Source of the DNA: Dasania phycosphaerae
Lineage (GTDB): Bacteria; Pseudomonadota; Gammaproteobacteria; Pseudomonadales; Dasaniaceae
Direction of reading: 5' to 3'
DNA length: 64,000 nucleotides
NCBI RefSeq assembly: GCF_026891035.1
Contig: NZ_JAPTGG010000012.1
Coordinates: 62,001 to 126,000 of the forward strand
The notes under the pieces were generated by a model. The model made no database searches. It saw only the letters and a program-made list of their open reading frames with translations, and was not told the origin of the DNA. Positions 19,499 through 27,369 of the stretch are shown here, piece after piece. The translations under genes and the position numbers were made by a program. Within the stretch, counting starts at the first letter, position 1. Every line of letters starts with the position of its first letter.

Positions 19499-19741
19499 TT
19501 AGGGCTTTTTTCCCATATTTTTAAAGCGCTGCACAATGAGTAAACACTGCCCCAGCATGGCAGTGCTAAAACCCACTACCGCTAAGCTCAAACCTAGTAG
19601 CATGACCAGCTCTTGCTGTAGTGAAGGAGGTAACAGACCGTCTGCCCACTGCATAAAACCAACGCCAATAAAAAACAATATCGCCCCTAGGCCATAGAGT
19701 TTTAAAATTTTTCTAGTATCGTTTAGCAGAGTTTTAATCAT
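19499..19741 (-). CDS. Small two-helix membrane protein
   Basis: I do not recognise this 80-residue protein. It has two hydrophobic helices, about residues 16-31 (YGLGAILFFIGVGFMQW) and 46-70 (LVMLLGLSLAVVGFSTAMLGQCLL), joined by a short loop, with a basic C-terminus (RFKNMGKKP). Its ATG overlaps the rlmA stop as ATGA, which suggests translational coupling and supports it being expressed. It converges on the hybrid kinase gene. Confidence 0.6.
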   Translation of the reverse strand: MIKTLLNDTRKILKLYGLGAILFFIGVGFMQWADGLLPPSLQQELVMLLGLSLAVVGFSTAMLGQCLLIVQRFKNMGKKP

Positions 19742-20574
19742 GGCTGTTTGAGTTGCAGGCCGTATAAGTTGATATCAATAGTTACAGTGAGCTGCGATAG
19801 TTGGCTGAGTTGTTGTTTTTTTTCTACAGTGGCGCGCCAATAGTGTGGGGTCATACTCAGCAGGTCAGTGATGCTTTCGCTGCTGTTTAAGTCTAGGGTA
19901 TAGCTAATATTTTGCTCATGGCTTTTAGTAAAGTGCGCCGCCAGTTTTTGACAAGGGTCTAAGGCCTCACTGCTAACAGTTTGATACAGTTTTTCGCGCA
20001 GTTCTATTAAATGCCGCTGCCCGGTAGAGGCCACAATTAATAGGCCGTCGTTTTTTAATACTCTTTTAAATTCTTGTTCGGGTAATGGCGAAAACAGGCT
20101 GAGTACTAAGTCGTTGCTATTAGGCTCTACCGGTAAATGGCTACTATTAGCCACAAACCACTGTATGTTTTTGTTACGTCCGGCGGCTGCTTTAACGGCA
20201 AACTTAGAAATATCTATACCCGTAATATCTGCACTTTGTTCTGCAGCTATACAGGCCTGCGCCAGTTGCTGGGTGTAATAGCCCTCGCCGCAGCCGGCAT
20301 CAATTATTACTAGTTTGCGTTTGCTGTCAGCATGTTTTAAGGCCAGAGTATTGATGGCCTGAGATAAAGGGCGATAAAAATCCTGATTTAAAAAACGCCT
20401 GCGGGCGCTGACCATTTGGGCATCGTCGCCGGGAATTTTAGAGCGCTTATGCTGCACTAATAGCAGGTTGGTATAACCCTGTTTTGCCCTATCAAAGTGA
20501 TGGTTCTGCGCACATTGCCAATGCTTGTCGGCTTGCTGCAAGGGCTGTTGGCACTGTGGGCAGAGTATCTTCAT
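19738..20574 (-). CDS. rlmA: 23S rRNA (guanine-N1) methyltransferase RlmA
   Basis: Methylates a guanine (m1G745 in E. coli numbering) in helix 35 of 23S rRNA using S-adenosylmethionine. The 278-residue protein begins with a zinc-binding domain whose ligands Cys5, Cys8, Cys21 and His25 sit at the same numbers as in E. coli RlmA. The Rossmann SAM motif is VIIDAGCGEGYYTQQLA, and SLFSPLPEQEFKRVLK is the later conserved stretch. It starts 15 bp after dapE and overlaps the downstream 80-residue membrane protein by four bases. Confidence 0.9.
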   Translation of the reverse strand: MKILCPQCQQPLQQADKHWQCAQNHHFDRAKQGYTNLLLVQHKRSKIPGDDAQMVSARRRFLNQDFYRPLSQAINTLALKHADSKRKLVIIDAGCGEGYYTQQLAQACIAAEQSADITGIDISKFAVKAAAGRNKNIQWFVANSSHLPVEPNSNDLVLSLFSPLPEQEFKRVLKNDGLLIVASTGQRHLIELREKLYQTVSSEALDPCQKLAAHFTKSHEQNISYTLDLNSSESITDLLSMTPHYWRATVEKKQQLSQLSQLTVTIDINLYGLQLKQP

Positions 20575-20589
20575 GGCTGAGCTTAGCTG

Positions 20590-21741
20590 TTAGTTTGCCA
20601 ACAGGTTGGTCATCACACCTTGGTACATGGTGGTGAGGGTATCCAGGTCGGCGGCTTTTACGCACTCATTGACCTTGTGTATGGTGGCGTTTACCGGCCC
20701 TAGCTCTACCACTTGGCTGCCGGTAGGCGCAATAAAGCGGCCGTCAGAGGTGCCGCCGGCGGTAGATAGCTCGGTTTCTAGGCCATTGGCATCGCGTATA
20801 GCTTTCACTGTGGCATCAACTAAGTCGCCTTCGGCGGTTAAAAAGGCCTGGCCGCTGAGATTCCAATCTATGTGGTAATCAAGCTGGTGCTTGTTGAGTA
20901 TGGCCTCGGTGCGGGTTTGCAGTTGCTGGTCGGTAAGCTCGGTGGAAAAACGGAAGTTAAATACCACGGTTAACTCGCCGGGTATGACATTGGTCGCGCC
21001 AGTACCGCCATTGATATTAGAAATTTGAAAGGAGGTGGCAGGGAAAAACTCATTGCCCTCATCCCACAGTTCAGTACTTAGCTCCGCCAGGGCGGGGGCC
21101 GCTAAGTGTATAGGGTTAGCCGCTAAGTGGGGGTAGGCTACGTGGCCCTGTATACCCTTAACCGTTAAGGTGGCGCCTAAAGAGCCACGGCGACCGTTTT
21201 TAATCACATCGCCTACTTGGCTGGTGGATGAGGGCTCGCCGACTATGCACCAGGTAATTTTTTCATTTTGCTCTTGCAGCCATTGCATCACTCTTACGGT
21301 GCCGTTAATAGCGGGGCCTTCTTCATCGCTGGTGATTAAAAAGGCAATGCGGCCACTGTGGTTGGGGTGTTCGGCCACGAAGCGTTCGCAGGCTACGACC
21401 ATGGCGGCCAAGCTGCCTTTCATATCGGCTGCGCCACGGGCATAGAGCATGCCATCATCGTCTAGGGTGGGCTCAAAAGGGGGGAACTTCCACTGCTCGG
21501 CAGGGCCGGTAGGTACCACATCGGTGTGGCCAGCAAAGCAGAGTATGGGGCCGCTATCGCCGCGCACCGCCCAAAAATTGTCGACCTCACCAAAGCGTAG
21601 GCGCTGCACAGTAAAGCCTATGGCCTCTAGCCGGTCTATCATTAAGTCTTGGCAGCCGTCGTCTTCTGGGGTGATAGATTGCCTGCTCAGTAATTCGCAG
21701 GTTAGCGCTAGTGTGGCTGAGTTTTGAGCCATAGTATGCAT
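20590..21741 (-). CDS. dapE: Succinyl-diaminopimelate desuccinylase
   Basis: Zinc hydrolase that frees LL-diaminopimelate from its N-succinyl form in the lysine/peptidoglycan pathway. The M20-family features are all present: CFAGHTDVVPTGP (first zinc His and Asp), RGAADMKGS (bridging Asp), TSDEEGPA (Glu pair), WCIVGEPSS and the C-terminal zinc His in NATIHKVNE. At 383 residues the length is normal. The annotated ATG at 21741 is followed by another at 21732 (MAQNSATL), which would give a start closer to the family consensus. It is the first gene of a dapE-rlmA-membrane protein unit. Confidence 0.95.
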   Translation of the reverse strand: MHTMAQNSATLALTCELLSRQSITPEDDGCQDLMIDRLEAIGFTVQRLRFGEVDNFWAVRGDSGPILCFAGHTDVVPTGPAEQWKFPPFEPTLDDDGMLYARGAADMKGSLAAMVVACERFVAEHPNHSGRIAFLITSDEEGPAINGTVRVMQWLQEQNEKITWCIVGEPSSTSQVGDVIKNGRRGSLGATLTVKGIQGHVAYPHLAANPIHLAAPALAELSTELWDEGNEFFPATSFQISNINGGTGATNVIPGELTVVFNFRFSTELTDQQLQTRTEAILNKHQLDYHIDWNLSGQAFLTAEGDLVDATVKAIRDANGLETELSTAGGTSDGRFIAPTGSQVVELGPVNATIHKVNECVKAADLDTLTTMYQGVMTNLLAN

Positions 21742-21856
21742 TCCAAAATTGTAAAAGGCGCTATTCTATCATGCTGCTAATCCGCTGTTACCCAAAATTC
21801 TATAAATAAGCGAGGCTGGCGGGGCTAATTAATAACGCATATATAAAGAGGTAGTT

Positions 21857-22942
21857 ATGCGAGTGAGTGAACAAATATGGGATAAGAAACGTATAGCAAG
21901 CCTATACCCACTCAATTTAATCGCCCAGCACTTGTTGGACAGATTACTGGCACAGGCCAGCCTTGTGCACCCTAAGCCTGGGCGCTCAGTGATTAAACGC
22001 GGTGAAGCTGCCGCTAGCCACTACCACTACCTATTAGCGGGTGAGGTAGAGTACCGGCTTTCTTTTGAACAGCGCCAGACTATAGATACCAAAGCCAGTG
22101 CCAGTCTTAATCCCTTAGATGAATTATTGCAGCAGGGCGGCAGTGTTAAAGCTGGGCCTGAGTGCAGTATTTTGACGCTAGAGAGAGGCACGGTAGAGCA
22201 GTTTTTATCCTGGAGCGAAAGCCAGGCCTTTCGCGTGGTGCACATGGATGACGACCCCATAGTTGAGCTAAGCGATGTGGCCATCGATGACAACTATGAG
22301 GATGATTGGTCAGAGGTGTTTTTAAAATCCCCTTTGGCTGCCCATATACCAGCAGCTACCTTAATGCAGCTATTTTCGGCTATAGAGGATGTAGAGCTGC
22401 AGCAGGGCGAGGTGGTGATTAAAGAGCATAGCTCCGGCGATTATTTTTACCTATTAAAAAAAGGCGTGGCGCAAGTGCTGACCAGTGCCAGAGGCCCTTT
22501 TGAGGGCGCCAGCTTTGAACTTACCGCAGGCAGTTATTTTGGTGACGAGGCGCTGGTGGCCGACACCCCGCGCAATGCCACCGTGGTGATGGCCAGCGAC
22601 GGTGTATTGGGCCGTTTGGCTAAAGAACAGTTTGAGCAAATCATACTGCAGCCCTTAATGCATAGATTAAGCGAGCAGGAGCTGCAGCAAATACCCGAAC
22701 CGCAGCGCTGTTATTTAGATGTGCGCCTAGCGGCAGAGTATAAGCACGGCCATTACCCTAAAGCACAGAACTTCCCTATCGCCTACATACGCAAGCACCT
22801 AGCTACATTCAGTACCAACAATACTTATATTATTGCGCCGGGCTGCGGCAAGCGGGGGGAGCTGGCTTTGTACTTATTAAAGCAGGCCGGCTACAAGGTG
22901 TTTTTAATGGAGGAGTTACAGTCGCTAGACTCTAGTTGCTAG
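21857..22942 (+). CDS. Cyclic nucleotide-binding plus rhodanese-like protein
   Basis: A 361-residue cytoplasmic protein. Residues ~20-125 form a divergent cNMP-binding fold (GRSVIKRGEAAASHYHYLLAG) lacking the phosphate cassette. Residues ~150-265 form a better one, with YFGDEALVADTPRNATVV carrying the cassette Arg. Residues ~280-360 are a rhodanese domain (YLDVRLAAEYKHGHYPKAQNFP). In the rhodanese active-site loop the expected cysteine position after the beta strand is Pro, and a Cys occurs two residues later (APGCGKRGE), so classical sulfurtransferase activity is doubtful. Such proteins occur widely in Pseudomonas-like bacteria with no assigned role. It stands alone between divergent dapE and convergent dapD. 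Confidence 0.8.
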   Translation: MRVSEQIWDKKRIASLYPLNLIAQHLLDRLLAQASLVHPKPGRSVIKRGEAAASHYHYLLAGEVEYRLSFEQRQTIDTKASASLNPLDELLQQGGSVKAGPECSILTLERGTVEQFLSWSESQAFRVVHMDDDPIVELSDVAIDDNYEDDWSEVFLKSPLAAHIPAATLMQLFSAIEDVELQQGEVVIKEHSSGDYFYLLKKGVAQVLTSARGPFEGASFELTAGSYFGDEALVADTPRNATVVMASDGVLGRLAKEQFEQIILQPLMHRLSEQELQQIPEPQRCYLDVRLAAEYKHGHYPKAQNFPIAYIRKHLATFSTNNTYIIAPGCGKRGELALYLLKQAGYKVFLMEELQSLDSSC

Positions 22943-22982
22943 TAAAAGCGTTTAGAGACTAGCGGCTGTGAACTAGCGACTG
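22919..22982. repeat. Palindromic intergenic repeat (CTAGCGACT family), copy 1
   Basis: An inverted repeat CAGTCGCTAG (22919-22928) / CTAGCGACTG (22973-22982) encloses further CTAG-containing modules (GACTCTAG, CTAGTTGCTAG, TAGAGACTAG). It spans the last codons of the cNMP-binding gene and reaches within 3 bp of the dapD stop, so it sits exactly at a convergent gene junction. The same modules recur at 61152-61217. No T run adjoins it, so it is not an ordinary terminator. Confidence 0.7.
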
Positions 22983-22984
22983 GC

Positions 22985-24019
22985 CTAGTTATTGGTGTGT
23001 AAAGCTTCGTTCAGCTCTATGGCTGTTTTGTTAGTTTTGCACTCTATAGCGCCAGTGATGGAGTTGCGGCGGAATAGCAGGTCGCTTTTGCCTACCAAAT
23101 CACGGGCTTTAACAGTTTCTACCGCTTGGCCTTGGTCGTCTAACACAATAACTTTGGTGCCAGCTGTGATGTATAGGCCCGCCTCGACTATGCAGCGATC
23201 CGCTAAGGGTATGCCTATGCCTGCATTGGCGCCTATTAAGCACTCGTCGCCTACGGAGATAACAATGTTGCCGCCGCCCGATAGGGTGCCCATGGTTGAA
23301 CAGCCGCCGCCTAAGTCAGAGCCCTTACCTACGAATACCCCAGCTGATACACGGCCTTCTATCATGCCTGGGCCTTCGGTGCCGGCATTAAAGTTAACAA
23401 AGCCTTCGTGCATTACAGTCGTGCCTTCGCCTATGTAAGCGCCTAAACGCACACGGGCAGTGTGGGCGATGCGTATGCCTGCAGGCACTACATAGTTAGT
23501 CATTTTGGGGAACTTATCTACGCAATCAACGCTAATGGTCTCACCGTTTAAGCGCGCTTCTAGCTGCGCTTGCGGTAACTCGGCTAAATCGATGGCACCT
23601 TTGTTGGTCCAAGCAACATTGGGTAGCACCCCAAACAAACCGTTTAGGTTAACGCCGTGCGGTTTAACTAAGCGGTGTGATAGTAGATGCAGCTTTAAAT
23701 AGCCCTCGGGTATGGAGCTGGGGTTGTCATCGCTGGCTAAAATAGTGGCCACTAAGGGGCGGCTGCTTTGCTTCATGGCCTTAACGATATCGGCTTGGGC
23801 GGCTTCGCCGGCCTCACGTAAATTGGCTTCTAAAGTGCCTAATTGGCCTTTATCCAGACTTAACGCCTGGTTGCCTTGCTGATAGCCGGTGGCAGCTATC
23901 ACAGCCTTGCTTAGGCCTTCGGAGGGTTTTAGTACCGGCTGGGCGTAGAAAACTTCTAGCCATTCGCCTTTTGCGTTTTGGGTGCCGACCCCTAGGCCTA
24001 TGCTGAATAATGCGCTCAT
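22985..24019 (-). CDS. dapD: 2,3,4,5-tetrahydropyridine-2,6-dicarboxylate N-succinyltransferase (Pseudomonas-type)
   Basis: Transfers succinate from succinyl-CoA to tetrahydrodipicolinate in DAP/lysine synthesis. At 344 residues it belongs to the longer Pseudomonas/actinobacterial class, not the ~274-residue enteric class. The N-terminal domain begins MSALFSIGLGVGTQNAKGEWLEVF. The left-handed beta-helix is seen in RVRLGAYIGEGTTVMHEGFVNFN in outline, GRVSAGVFVGKGSDLGGG and LIGANAGIGIPL. It is 25 bp downstream of the Spx/ArsC-like reductase gene, probably one unit, and its end abuts a palindromic repeat. Confidence 0.93.
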   Translation of the reverse strand: MSALFSIGLGVGTQNAKGEWLEVFYAQPVLKPSEGLSKAVIAATGYQQGNQALSLDKGQLGTLEANLREAGEAAQADIVKAMKQSSRPLVATILASDDNPSSIPEGYLKLHLLSHRLVKPHGVNLNGLFGVLPNVAWTNKGAIDLAELPQAQLEARLNGETISVDCVDKFPKMTNYVVPAGIRIAHTARVRLGAYIGEGTTVMHEGFVNFNAGTEGPGMIEGRVSAGVFVGKGSDLGGGCSTMGTLSGGGNIVISVGDECLIGANAGIGIPLADRCIVEAGLYITAGTKVIVLDDQGQAVETVKARDLVGKSDLLFRRNSITGAIECKTNKTAIELNEALHTNN

Positions 24020-24044
24020 GTTGAGTTACCTATAGTTGAAGTAG

Positions 24045-24392
24045 TTAGGAGTTAAAAATTTGTTGATAGTCGCTATCTTTAAAGCCCACGCGGTAAGCTT
24101 TGCCGGTATCTAATAGCGGCCGCTTGATTAAGGTGGGCTGCTCTAATAGTTGTTTGGCAGCTAGTTTGGCATCCATGGCTAGGCGGGTGGCTTCGCTAAG
24201 CTGTTTCCAGGTGGTGCTGCGCTTATTGACCAAGGTTTCCCAGCCCAAGGCTTCCAGCCAGCTGTTAATCTGTTGGGCGTTAATGCCATCGGCGCGAAAG
24301 TCGTGAAAGCAGTAGTCTATATCATGCGCTTCCAGCCATTTGCGGGCTTTTTTGACGCTATCGCAGTTTTTTATGCCGTACAGTGTGACCAC
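24045..24392 (-). CDS. ArsC/Spx-family reductase-like protein (YffB type)
   Basis: A 115-residue thioredoxin-fold protein of the YffB branch of the ArsC/Spx family. The N-terminus MVTLYGIKNCDSVKKARKWL carries a single redox Cys (Cys10) in the YffB-typical NCDxVKKA context. The later QPTLIKRPLLDTG with YRVGFK is also characteristic. The arginine triad seen in the arsC product at 6726-7076 is not conserved, so arsenate reduction is unlikely. In E. coli yffB precedes dapE; here the homologue precedes dapD, which keeps the link with DAP genes. Confidence 0.85.
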   Translation of the reverse strand: MVTLYGIKNCDSVKKARKWLEAHDIDYCFHDFRADGINAQQINSWLEALGWETLVNKRSTTWKQLSEATRLAMDAKLAAKQLLEQPTLIKRPLLDTGKAYRVGFKDSDYQQIFNS

Positions 24393-24433
24393 AGTTTACC
24401 CATTGCTCTTAGTGATAAAAGAGCGCAAGGATA

Positions 24434-24476
24434 ACAAAAAACATAGCTCAGCCGCTAGGTTACTAGCTGCTGAGCT
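24434..24476 (-). terminator. Rho-independent terminator of the partner-switch operon
   Basis: A 14-bp stem with one mismatch (24445-24458 against 24463-24476; arms begin AGCTCAGC and end GCTGAGCT) has the tetraloop GTTA. On the minus strand it is followed by ATGTTTTTTG. It lies 54 bp beyond the stop of the REC-PP2C protein gene. Confidence 0.8.
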
Positions 24477-24530
24477 TGATAAGTTTGTCGATGGAGGGGG
24501 TGTATTGTTCGGCTTTTAGCCAGTGCGAGT

Positions 24531-26192
24531 TTAGATATCGTACAGGGCGATAACAGTTTTACCATCCTCGGAGATATCCAAGCTATGGCATAGTTTTTTA
24601 ATGAGCATTAAACCGCGGCCGTGGCTGTCTTGCTCCTTGAGGCGGTTGCGCATGGCCAGGTTATAGCCCTGGCCACTATCACTAACCGTGATTTTGAGCT
24701 GGCTGTTTTGCGGCTGGGGCAGGCACTCTAAGCTAATGTTTATATAGCCTTGTTCCAGTTCGGCCAGCCTAGTTAGGCGCTGCTGGTAATATTCTATAAA
24801 ACCCGAACTGTCATCTTTAATATTGGAATCTAATTGTAATAAGCCGTGTTCTAGGGCATTGCTGTATAGCTCGGTAAGTATAGTGGCTATAAAATCTTGA
24901 TGCGCGCTAACGCCGTCGGCGCTCTCTATAAATCGAATAATCGGTGGTATGGGATCGCTGTGGCGCAAGGTGTCGGCGGTTAGCTGTAGCTCTAGCTTCC
25001 AGGGTAACAGCGCCATGTGGTCAGCGCGCGGCGGTTTGACGGGCTCTTGGTTGGCTAGGCCATGATAGCTAAACTCTACTAGGGTTATGTCATCATCTTG
25101 ACAAGTGTTGCGGGTAAAGTTTTTAAGTGCGCTTAATATTTTTTCAAATAGATCCTCGCTTGCGCCATCAAATAAATCCAGCAACCGTTGTTCGCCAAAC
25201 ATCTCACCTTCCTGGTTGTTGGCTTCTTCTATACCATCGGTAAAAAGATAGATGCGATCGTTTTCAACTAGCTCATAGATTTCTATGTTTTGTAAAAACT
25301 CGGCTTCGCTAGTGGCGGCCAGTGGCGGATGAAAAGCGGGGATAATCGTTTTGATGCGGCCCTGGCCGTTATCAATAATTAAGTTGGGGATACCACCAGA
25401 CCAAACAAATAATTGATTGGTATGGGTGTTGATCTCTAGTACCGCAGCTGCCAGCATCATGTGATCGGGCAATATCTGTAATAGGCTTTTGTTAAGCTCG
25501 GCGGCGATAGTGCCTACCGTTAAACCTTTACTGGCCATGGTGCGAAAGGCTGAATAAATGGGGATAACACCTACCGCAGCGGCCAAGCCGTGGCCGGTAG
25601 CATCGCCTATTAATAAGTAGGTGTTATCCGCGGGGCCGTTGGCAGCAAGTAACACATCGCCGTTAAATACCGACACCGGCGACATATGGTATTTTAAATG
25701 GGGGTGATTAATCTGTTTTTTAAACTGATTGGTAAAAATACTTTCAACGACGCGGTGCTCATTTTGTGTGTTTTTGTCTCGGCGCAACAGTTCGAGATTG
25801 GTTTCGTGCATTTTTTGGGTGAGTTGGGCTACCCGTAACTGGGCTTTGATTTTTAAGGTAACGATTTCAACGCTAAAGGGCTTGGATATATAGTCCTCGC
25901 CTAGGCTTAAGCATTTATTTTGGGTGTTGGCTTCGGTAGAGCCGGTGAGAAAGATTATGGGTAAATGTGCCTCGCCAGCCAGTTGTTTGAGTTGCTTGGC
26001 TGTTTCGTAGCCATCTATGCCAGTCATTTTTACATCAAGCAAGACTAAGTCCGGTAGTTGCTTGGCATTTTGTAGGTGCTCTAGCGCTAACTCACCACTT
26101 TTAGCAATAATGGCTTGATGGCCCAAGTCTTCAATAATGCATTCCAGCAGCACGGTAATGGAGTGGCTGTCATCTACAATTAATATATCCAT
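24531..26192 (-). CDS. Response-regulator PP2C phosphatase with C-terminal kinase-like ATPase domain (HsbR-like)
   Basis: A three-domain partner-switch regulator of 553 residues. Residues 1-120 are a receiver with the acidic pair Asp7-Asp8 and phospho-acceptor Asp53 (LLDVKMTGIDGYE). Residues ~165-360 are a SpoIIE/PP2C phosphatase, with GDVLLAANGPADNTYLLIGDATGHG in outline and FTDGIEEANN bearing metal-binding Asp residues. Residues ~395-553 are a GHKL ATPase resembling anti-sigma kinases (ELYSNALEHGL; SDSGQGYN; GRGLMLIKKL). The same order occurs in Pseudomonas HsbR, which both phosphorylates and dephosphorylates the STAS protein HsbA. The STAS gene is 2 bp upstream, so the pair is cotranscribed. 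The cognate kinase for the receiver is not in the window. Confidence 0.88.
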   Translation of the reverse strand: MDILIVDDSHSITVLLECIIEDLGHQAIIAKSGELALEHLQNAKQLPDLVLLDVKMTGIDGYETAKQLKQLAGEAHLPIIFLTGSTEANTQNKCLSLGEDYISKPFSVEIVTLKIKAQLRVAQLTQKMHETNLELLRRDKNTQNEHRVVESIFTNQFKKQINHPHLKYHMSPVSVFNGDVLLAANGPADNTYLLIGDATGHGLAAAVGVIPIYSAFRTMASKGLTVGTIAAELNKSLLQILPDHMMLAAAVLEINTHTNQLFVWSGGIPNLIIDNGQGRIKTIIPAFHPPLAATSEAEFLQNIEIYELVENDRIYLFTDGIEEANNQEGEMFGEQRLLDLFDGASEDLFEKILSALKNFTRNTCQDDDITLVEFSYHGLANQEPVKPPRADHMALLPWKLELQLTADTLRHSDPIPPIIRFIESADGVSAHQDFIATILTELYSNALEHGLLQLDSNIKDDSSGFIEYYQQRLTRLAELEQGYINISLECLPQPQNSQLKITVSDSGQGYNLAMRNRLKEQDSHGRGLMLIKKLCHSLDISEDGKTVIALYDI

Positions 26193-26194
26193 TG

Positions 26195-26491
26195 TTAGGC
26201 GATAATAAACTTGCTTTCAAAACGGGAAATAATCAGTACTTTTTTAATTTGTGGCCTGCAGTTAATTAATTTTATAGTGCTAATGTTTTTCTCTGTGAGG
26301 TAACGTCTCATATTAAGCAGCATGCCTAAGCCGGAGCTATCCATATATTCTGTGGCTCTAAAGTCGACGATATAAGTTTCAGCGTTTTTATCGGTATAGG
26401 CCTCCCTAAATTGCTCTACCGAATCAAAGTTAAACTTTTCGTCTAAGGTAATGGTGAACTCTTGCTCTTGCTGGGATGTTGCTATAGGCAT
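26195..26491 (-). CDS. STAS-domain anti-sigma factor antagonist (HsbA-like)
   Basis: A 98-residue single STAS domain. The phosphorylation loop is EYMDSSGLGMLLNMRR, with Ser52 as the expected phospho-serine by comparison with SpoIIAA. A cytosolic partner-switch protein of this type binds its target only in one phosphorylation state. The adjoining phosphatase/kinase protein 2 bp downstream is the predicted modifier. No anti-sigma factor, FlgM homologue or HsbD-like diguanylate cyclase lies next to it, so the downstream target cannot be read from context. Confidence 0.88.
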   Translation of the reverse strand: MPIATSQQEQEFTITLDEKFNFDSVEQFREAYTDKNAETYIVDFRATEYMDSSGLGMLLNMRRYLTEKNISTIKLINCRPQIKKVLIISRFESKFIIA

Positions 26492-26642
26492 TCTTATCTC
26501 CGTGACTGTGCCATGGGTCAGAGTGGCAGTTGTTTATAGTGTTTGCGGTTGTTTTGTTAATCTTAGACGGGAGTTAAGCAATAGCAACTTTCATAACTAC
26601 TAAATATAAGCAGCTATGATTGAAGTGATGAGATATAGGTTT

Positions 26643-26691
26643 AATAAAACCTAGCAACCATCCGCAGGTTTTGCGGTTGCTGGCTGCTAGG
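26643..26691 (-). terminator. Terminator of the map-glnD-dapC-nth unit
   Basis: A long imperfect hairpin (CCTAGCAACCA at 26650-26660 against TGGCTGCTAGG at 26681-26691, with an inner CCGCA/TGCGG stem) overlaps the nth stop codon. On the minus strand it is followed by TTTTATT. It separates the nth unit from the partner-switch genes. Confidence 0.55.
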
Positions 26692-27340
26692 CTTTAAGGG
26701 TTTTTTTAGGTTTGCGGCGGTTGGGGTAGCAGCTGCTGCAGATGGGGCATACCGTGCCGTCACAGCCGCGGGCCGAGCAGTACTCGCGACCGTAGTAAAT
26801 AAATTGTAAGTGCAGGGCGTTCCAGCGCTCTTTGGGGAATAGTCGTTTTAAGTCTTTCTCGGTTTGCGCTACCGACTTGCCGCTAGTGAGGCCCCAGCGT
26901 TGCGCCAGCCGGTGTATGTGGGTGTCTACGGGAAAGGCGGGCTGGTTAAAGGCCTGGGCCATGACTACGCCTGCGGTTTTGTGGCCTACGCCGGGTAGTT
27001 TCTCTAGCTCATCCATATCGGCGGGCACTATGCCGTTGTGAAACTCCACCAGCATTTCTGAGAGTTTTTGTATGGCCTTGGACTTCTGAGGTGATAAGCC
27101 GCAGGGGCGTATGATGGCCTGGATGTCTGCTACCGATTGTTTGGCCATAGCAAAGGGGTTGTCAGCCAGCTCGAATAAAGCGGGGGTAACTGTATTGACG
27201 CGCTCGTCGGTACATTGCGCTGATAGCAATACTGCCACCAATAGGGTGTAAGGGTCTTTATGATCCAGTGGTATAGGTGGCTCTGGGTATAAGGCTTGCA
27301 ATTGTTCGAGTATAAAGGCGACTCGCTCGGCTTTTAACAT
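26687..27340 (-). CDS. nth: Endonuclease III (DNA N-glycosylase/AP lyase)
   Basis: Base-excision repair enzyme removing oxidised pyrimidines and cleaving the abasic site. The 217-residue protein has the helix-hairpin-helix LPGVGHKTAG with catalytic Lys121, followed by VDTHIHRL with Asp139. The C-terminal cluster region has Cys188, Cys193, Cys198, Cys201 and Cys204. Relative to the E. coli C-x6-C-x2-C-x5-C pattern, positions 188, 198 and 204 are kept, but the second ligand (195) is Gly; Cys193 or Cys201 would have to substitute. It is last in a unit with map, glnD and dapC, and its stop lies inside the terminator hairpin. Confidence 0.92.
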   Translation of the reverse strand: MLKAERVAFILEQLQALYPEPPIPLDHKDPYTLLVAVLLSAQCTDERVNTVTPALFELADNPFAMAKQSVADIQAIIRPCGLSPQKSKAIQKLSEMLVEFHNGIVPADMDELEKLPGVGHKTAGVVMAQAFNQPAFPVDTHIHRLAQRWGLTSGKSVAQTEKDLKRLFPKERWNALHLQFIYYGREYCSARGCDGTVCPICSSCYPNRRKPKKTLKA

Positions 27341-27369
27341 AGTCTGTAACTTACTATTAGTACGGCTGT

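Noticed and set aside
22992..23438. 148-codon open frame on the plus strand
   Set aside because: It lies entirely antisense to dapD, whose protein is fully conserved; the antisense translation is Ser/Pro-rich with no family resemblance.
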